Below are positions 21,909-23,619 of a stretch of 23,619 nt of DNA, piece after piece (within the stretch, counting starts at the first letter, position 1; each line of letters opens with the position of its first letter). A program made the translations under genes and the position numbers. Origin of the DNA: Gelidibacter sp035515035 (GTDB lineage: Bacteria > Bacteroidota > Bacteroidia > Flavobacteriales > Flavobacteriaceae); NCBI RefSeq assembly GCF_035515035.1, contig NZ_DATJCA010000150.1, positions 1 through 23,619 on the forward strand, written 5' to 3'. The notes under the pieces are model-generated. The model was given only the letters and a program-made list of their open reading frames with translations, had not been told where the DNA came from and did no database searches.

Positions 21909-22421
21909 ATGCGGTCTTCCATTTGCTTCCTTTTAGTGATTTCCCTGTTTCTTAGTTGTAAGGAAGGTAAAAAAGAGGCTGTCCGCCAAGAAAATTCCCC
22001 TGAAACACCCCAACTATTCTATAATGGCGATATCCTCACAATGGCATCAGATCAGGTGGAATACGCAGAGGCAGTTGTTGAGGAGAATGGCAAGATAGTT
22101 TTTGTTGGAAGCCAAAAGGATGCCGAATCAAAATATGAAAGTGTCAAGAAAATTGACCTTAACGGAAAGACTTTATTGCCAGGATTTATCGATCCACACA
22201 GTCATTTTGGAATGGTTTCCAATACAATGGGACAAGTAGATCTTAATCCAGAACCTGTAGGAACAGTGATCAATATTGACGATATTTTAAAGAAATTAGA
22301 AACGTTCAAGGAAGAGCGCAACATTCCAGACGGCGAATGGATTTTCGGTTGGGGTTACGATGATGGCGAGTTAGCCGAAAAACGCCATCCTACCAATAGA
22401 GATATGCAAAACTTCAAATGA
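21909..22421 (+). pseudogene. Truncated amidohydrolase (YtcJ-like) lipoprotein gene
   Basis: Only 170 codons remain of a gene whose family members have roughly 550 or more residues. The N-terminus is a normal lipoprotein signal (SLFLSC, Cys17). The first beta-domain (FYNGDILTM, GKTLLPGFIDPHSH) and the metal-binding His-x-His (HSH near 96-98) are intact. The sequence is normal through WIFGWGYDDGELAEKRHPT and then ends after RDMQNFK. None of the three frames beyond continues the family sequence, so the 3' two thirds (the barrel with the other metal ligands) have been deleted, not frame-shifted. The product cannot be an active hydrolase. The break lies within about 50 bp of the EamA gene, so the deletion joined the two. 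Confidence 0.85.
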
Positions 22422-22433
22422 CATGTATAAAAC

Positions 22434-22461
22434 TTTGTAAATAATGGATAAATTATTTTTG
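22434..22461 (+). promoter_or_regulatory. Promoter of the EamA gene, close to the start codon
   Basis: TTTG (22434-22437), 16 nt, then TATTTTTG (22454-22461), a perfect -7 box. The box ends 6 bp before the ATG at 22468, so transcription would begin at or next to the start codon, giving a leaderless or nearly leaderless mRNA. Confidence 0.5.
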
Positions 22462-22467
22462 TGAGTA

Positions 22468-23370
22468 ATGGGTAAATTATTAAATAACCGATGGTTTCTA
22501 TTTGCTGTGCTGTCTCTCACCTGGGGCAGTTCTTTTATTTTGGTAAAAAAATCATTGGTCGCATTTTCACCCTACGAGATTGGCGCCATTCGTGTGGCCA
22601 TATCTGGTATTTTATTGTGTTATATAGGGTTTCCAGCACTATTTAAGATGCCTCGAAGAACTTTGTTATGGGTTTTAGTGGCTGGTTTCTTTGGGAATTT
22701 TTTGCCCATGTTTTTATTTCCCATCGCACAACAACGCGTTAGCAGTTCATTGGCCGGAATCTTGGATGCTTTATTTCCAATGTTTGTGCTAGCCTTCGGA
22801 TTTGTTCTTTTCGGAATAAAAAGCACATGGACCCAAGTCTTAGGTGCAATTATTGGTTTTTTGGGAGCCGCGAGTCTTATTTATTTTTCGGAGGTCAATA
22901 CCGATAACTCCCAGTTTTGGTACGCTATGATTGTGGTGGTGGCAGGAGCTTCCTACGGAGTGAATGCGGTGGTGATCAAAGAGAAAATTCCAGACCTGTC
23001 ATCCATCAAACTAACTGCCGCTGTATTTACATTTTGGGCAATTCCGTCGTTGGTGATATTGTATTTTACAGGGCTATTCCAAAATTTCGAAGTGACTCCT
23101 GAAAGAACGGAGGCGATGGGCTATCTTGGCTTTTTAACGGTTTTTGGTACAGCCATTGCCATGTCGCTCTATTACAAACTCATTCATAATACCTCTGCGG
23201 TATTTGCGAGTTCCGTGAGTTATGTTTTACCTATTGTAGCGGTGATCTGGGGTGTATTGGATGGGGAGAAATTTACATTTTGGTATCTTATTGGCGCAGT
23301 TTTAATCACCATAGGCATCTATCTGATTCGCGAAAAGAAAATAAATCCGTATTTGCCGCCGCCCAAATAA
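22468..23370 (+). CDS. EamA/DMT superfamily transporter
   Basis: 300 residues with ten predicted membrane helices in two homologous EamA halves (about 5-140 and 150-290). Marks are LTWGSSFILVKKSL (17-30), a Pro-rich first half, and the second-half SVSYVLPIVAVIWGVLDGE (250-268). These inner-membrane proteins export or import amino acids, metabolites or drugs; no substrate can be named. The start at 22468 is preceded by an out-of-frame near copy of its own first codons (AATGGATAAATTATT at 22443-22457 against AATGGGTAAATTATT at 22467-22481), which runs into a TGA after six codons. The true start is the later one. Confidence 0.93.
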   Translation: MGKLLNNRWFLFAVLSLTWGSSFILVKKSLVAFSPYEIGAIRVAISGILLCYIGFPALFKMPRRTLLWVLVAGFFGNFLPMFLFPIAQQRVSSSLAGILDALFPMFVLAFGFVLFGIKSTWTQVLGAIIGFLGAASLIYFSEVNTDNSQFWYAMIVVVAGASYGVNAVVIKEKIPDLSSIKLTAAVFTFWAIPSLVILYFTGLFQNFEVTPERTEAMGYLGFLTVFGTAIAMSLYYKLIHNTSAVFASSVSYVLPIVAVIWGVLDGEKFTFWYLIGAVLITIGIYLIREKKINPYLPPPK

Positions 23371-23417
23371 TCATTCTGAAGCGTAAATCTCTTAAGTCGT
23401 TGTTTCCTGTTTGCCTA

Positions 23418-23460
23418 CAGGTTTATTCAAAAAGTGCATCGGTCTTGAGTTTTTATCGGA
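23418..23460. repeat. Dispersed intergenic repeat, copy 2
   Basis: A 43-bp element matching 17685-17726 at 36 of 43 positions. It is preceded by a small hairpin CCTGT (23406-23410)/ACAGG (23417-23421). It lies 48 bp after the EamA stop codon. The rest of 23371-23579 holds no supported gene. Confidence 0.6.
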
Positions 23461-23579
23461 GAACAATCTTCATCATCAATTCTTCTGGAAATAGAATCCA
23501 ATTTTATGATTTCTTTAGGGTCAGGGATTTGTTAAAACATCAAAGAATCACTATATTATCGGCATCGGTAAAATGGCGC

Positions 23580-23614
23580 CAAAACTTAAGTTTTGCTCCT
23601 TGAATCTCAGGAGC
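23580..23614. repeat. Two adjoining palindromes at the right edge
   Basis: CAAAACTTAAGTTTTG (23580-23595) is a perfect 16-bp palindrome. It is directly followed by GCTCCT (23595-23600) pairing with AGGAGC (23609-23614) around an 8-nt loop. The window ends 5 bp later, so it cannot be told whether a T-tract follows and the structure is a terminator or part of a larger element. Confidence 0.5.
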
Positions 23615-23619
23615 TTTGC

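Noticed and set aside
23280..23603. 107-residue plus-strand frame at the right edge
   Set aside because: It overlaps the EamA gene in another frame and runs through the dispersed repeat; composition is not protein-like.
1..23619. CRISPR arrays, tRNA or rRNA genes, insertion sequences, prophage or toxin-antitoxin genes
   Set aside because: No regularly spaced repeats, no cloverleaf or rRNA-like blocks, and no transposase, integrase or toxin-antitoxin signatures were seen on either strand.

Overview
This window reads as a chromosomal segment from a member of the Bacteroidota, most likely a marine or cold-adapted Flavobacteriaceae. The DNA is AT-rich. Several genes are preceded by the Bacteroidota -7 promoter element TAnnTTTG, and Shine-Dalgarno sequences are scarce. 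The proteins belong to families typical of flavobacteria: twin M28 lipoprotein peptidases, DUF3108, META-domain lipoproteins, a GbsR/MarR regulator and DUF2141. No rRNA, tRNA, CRISPR array, insertion sequence or prophage gene is visible. The species cannot be fixed from the sequence alone.

Layout. (a) 1-3301: the 5' end of an NhaC-type Na+/H+ antiporter (minus), a 450-bp gap with an unusual inverted repeat, then a methionine gamma-lyase-like PLP enzyme divergent from an Lrp/AsnC regulator and a CPBP-type membrane protease homologue. (b) 3420-5476: dihydrolipoyl dehydrogenase (plus), a strong terminator, and a convergent unknown gene with a TTG start. (c) 5702-9790: a minus-strand block of two paralogous M28 lipoprotein peptidases (one with, one without a PA domain), an acidic-tailed membrane protein and a DUF3108 protein. 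(d) 10014-11421: small plus-strand stress-type genes, namely CsbD, a hydrophilic 66-aa protein, thioredoxin, a possible 24-aa membrane peptide and an FMN-binding PNPOx-fold protein. This block is closed by a perfect 36-bp palindromic terminator. (e) 11630-14243: a membrane-anchored FMN glutamate-synthase-domain protein (minus) divergent from a membrane protein with an RCK_C domain. (f) 14485-17389: a GbsR/MarR regulator, a two-domain META lipoprotein and a Balon/baeRF-type ribosome-associated protein. (g) 17758-21287: SDR, DUF488, epimerase, DUF2141 and HdeD, probably largely one operon. (h) 21432-23370: a GNAT acetyltransferase, a truncated amidohydrolase remnant and an EamA transporter. A dispersed intergenic repeat lies upstream of the SDR gene and again after the EamA gene.

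How it works together. Sections (d), (f) and (g) hold many families associated with stress or stationary phase (CsbD, thioredoxin, PNPOx-fold, META/HslJ, Balon-like hibernation factor, SDR, DUF488, HdeD). The clearest regulatory signal is a duplicated 54-bp promoter module (41/54 identical). It carries an AGTTC-N10-GAACT palindrome exactly 5 bp before the -7 box, once upstream of the gbsR-like gene and once upstream of the META lipoprotein. This suggests a small GbsR-controlled regulon that may extend to the Balon-like gene. Functional statements rest on family recognition by eye; no searches were run.
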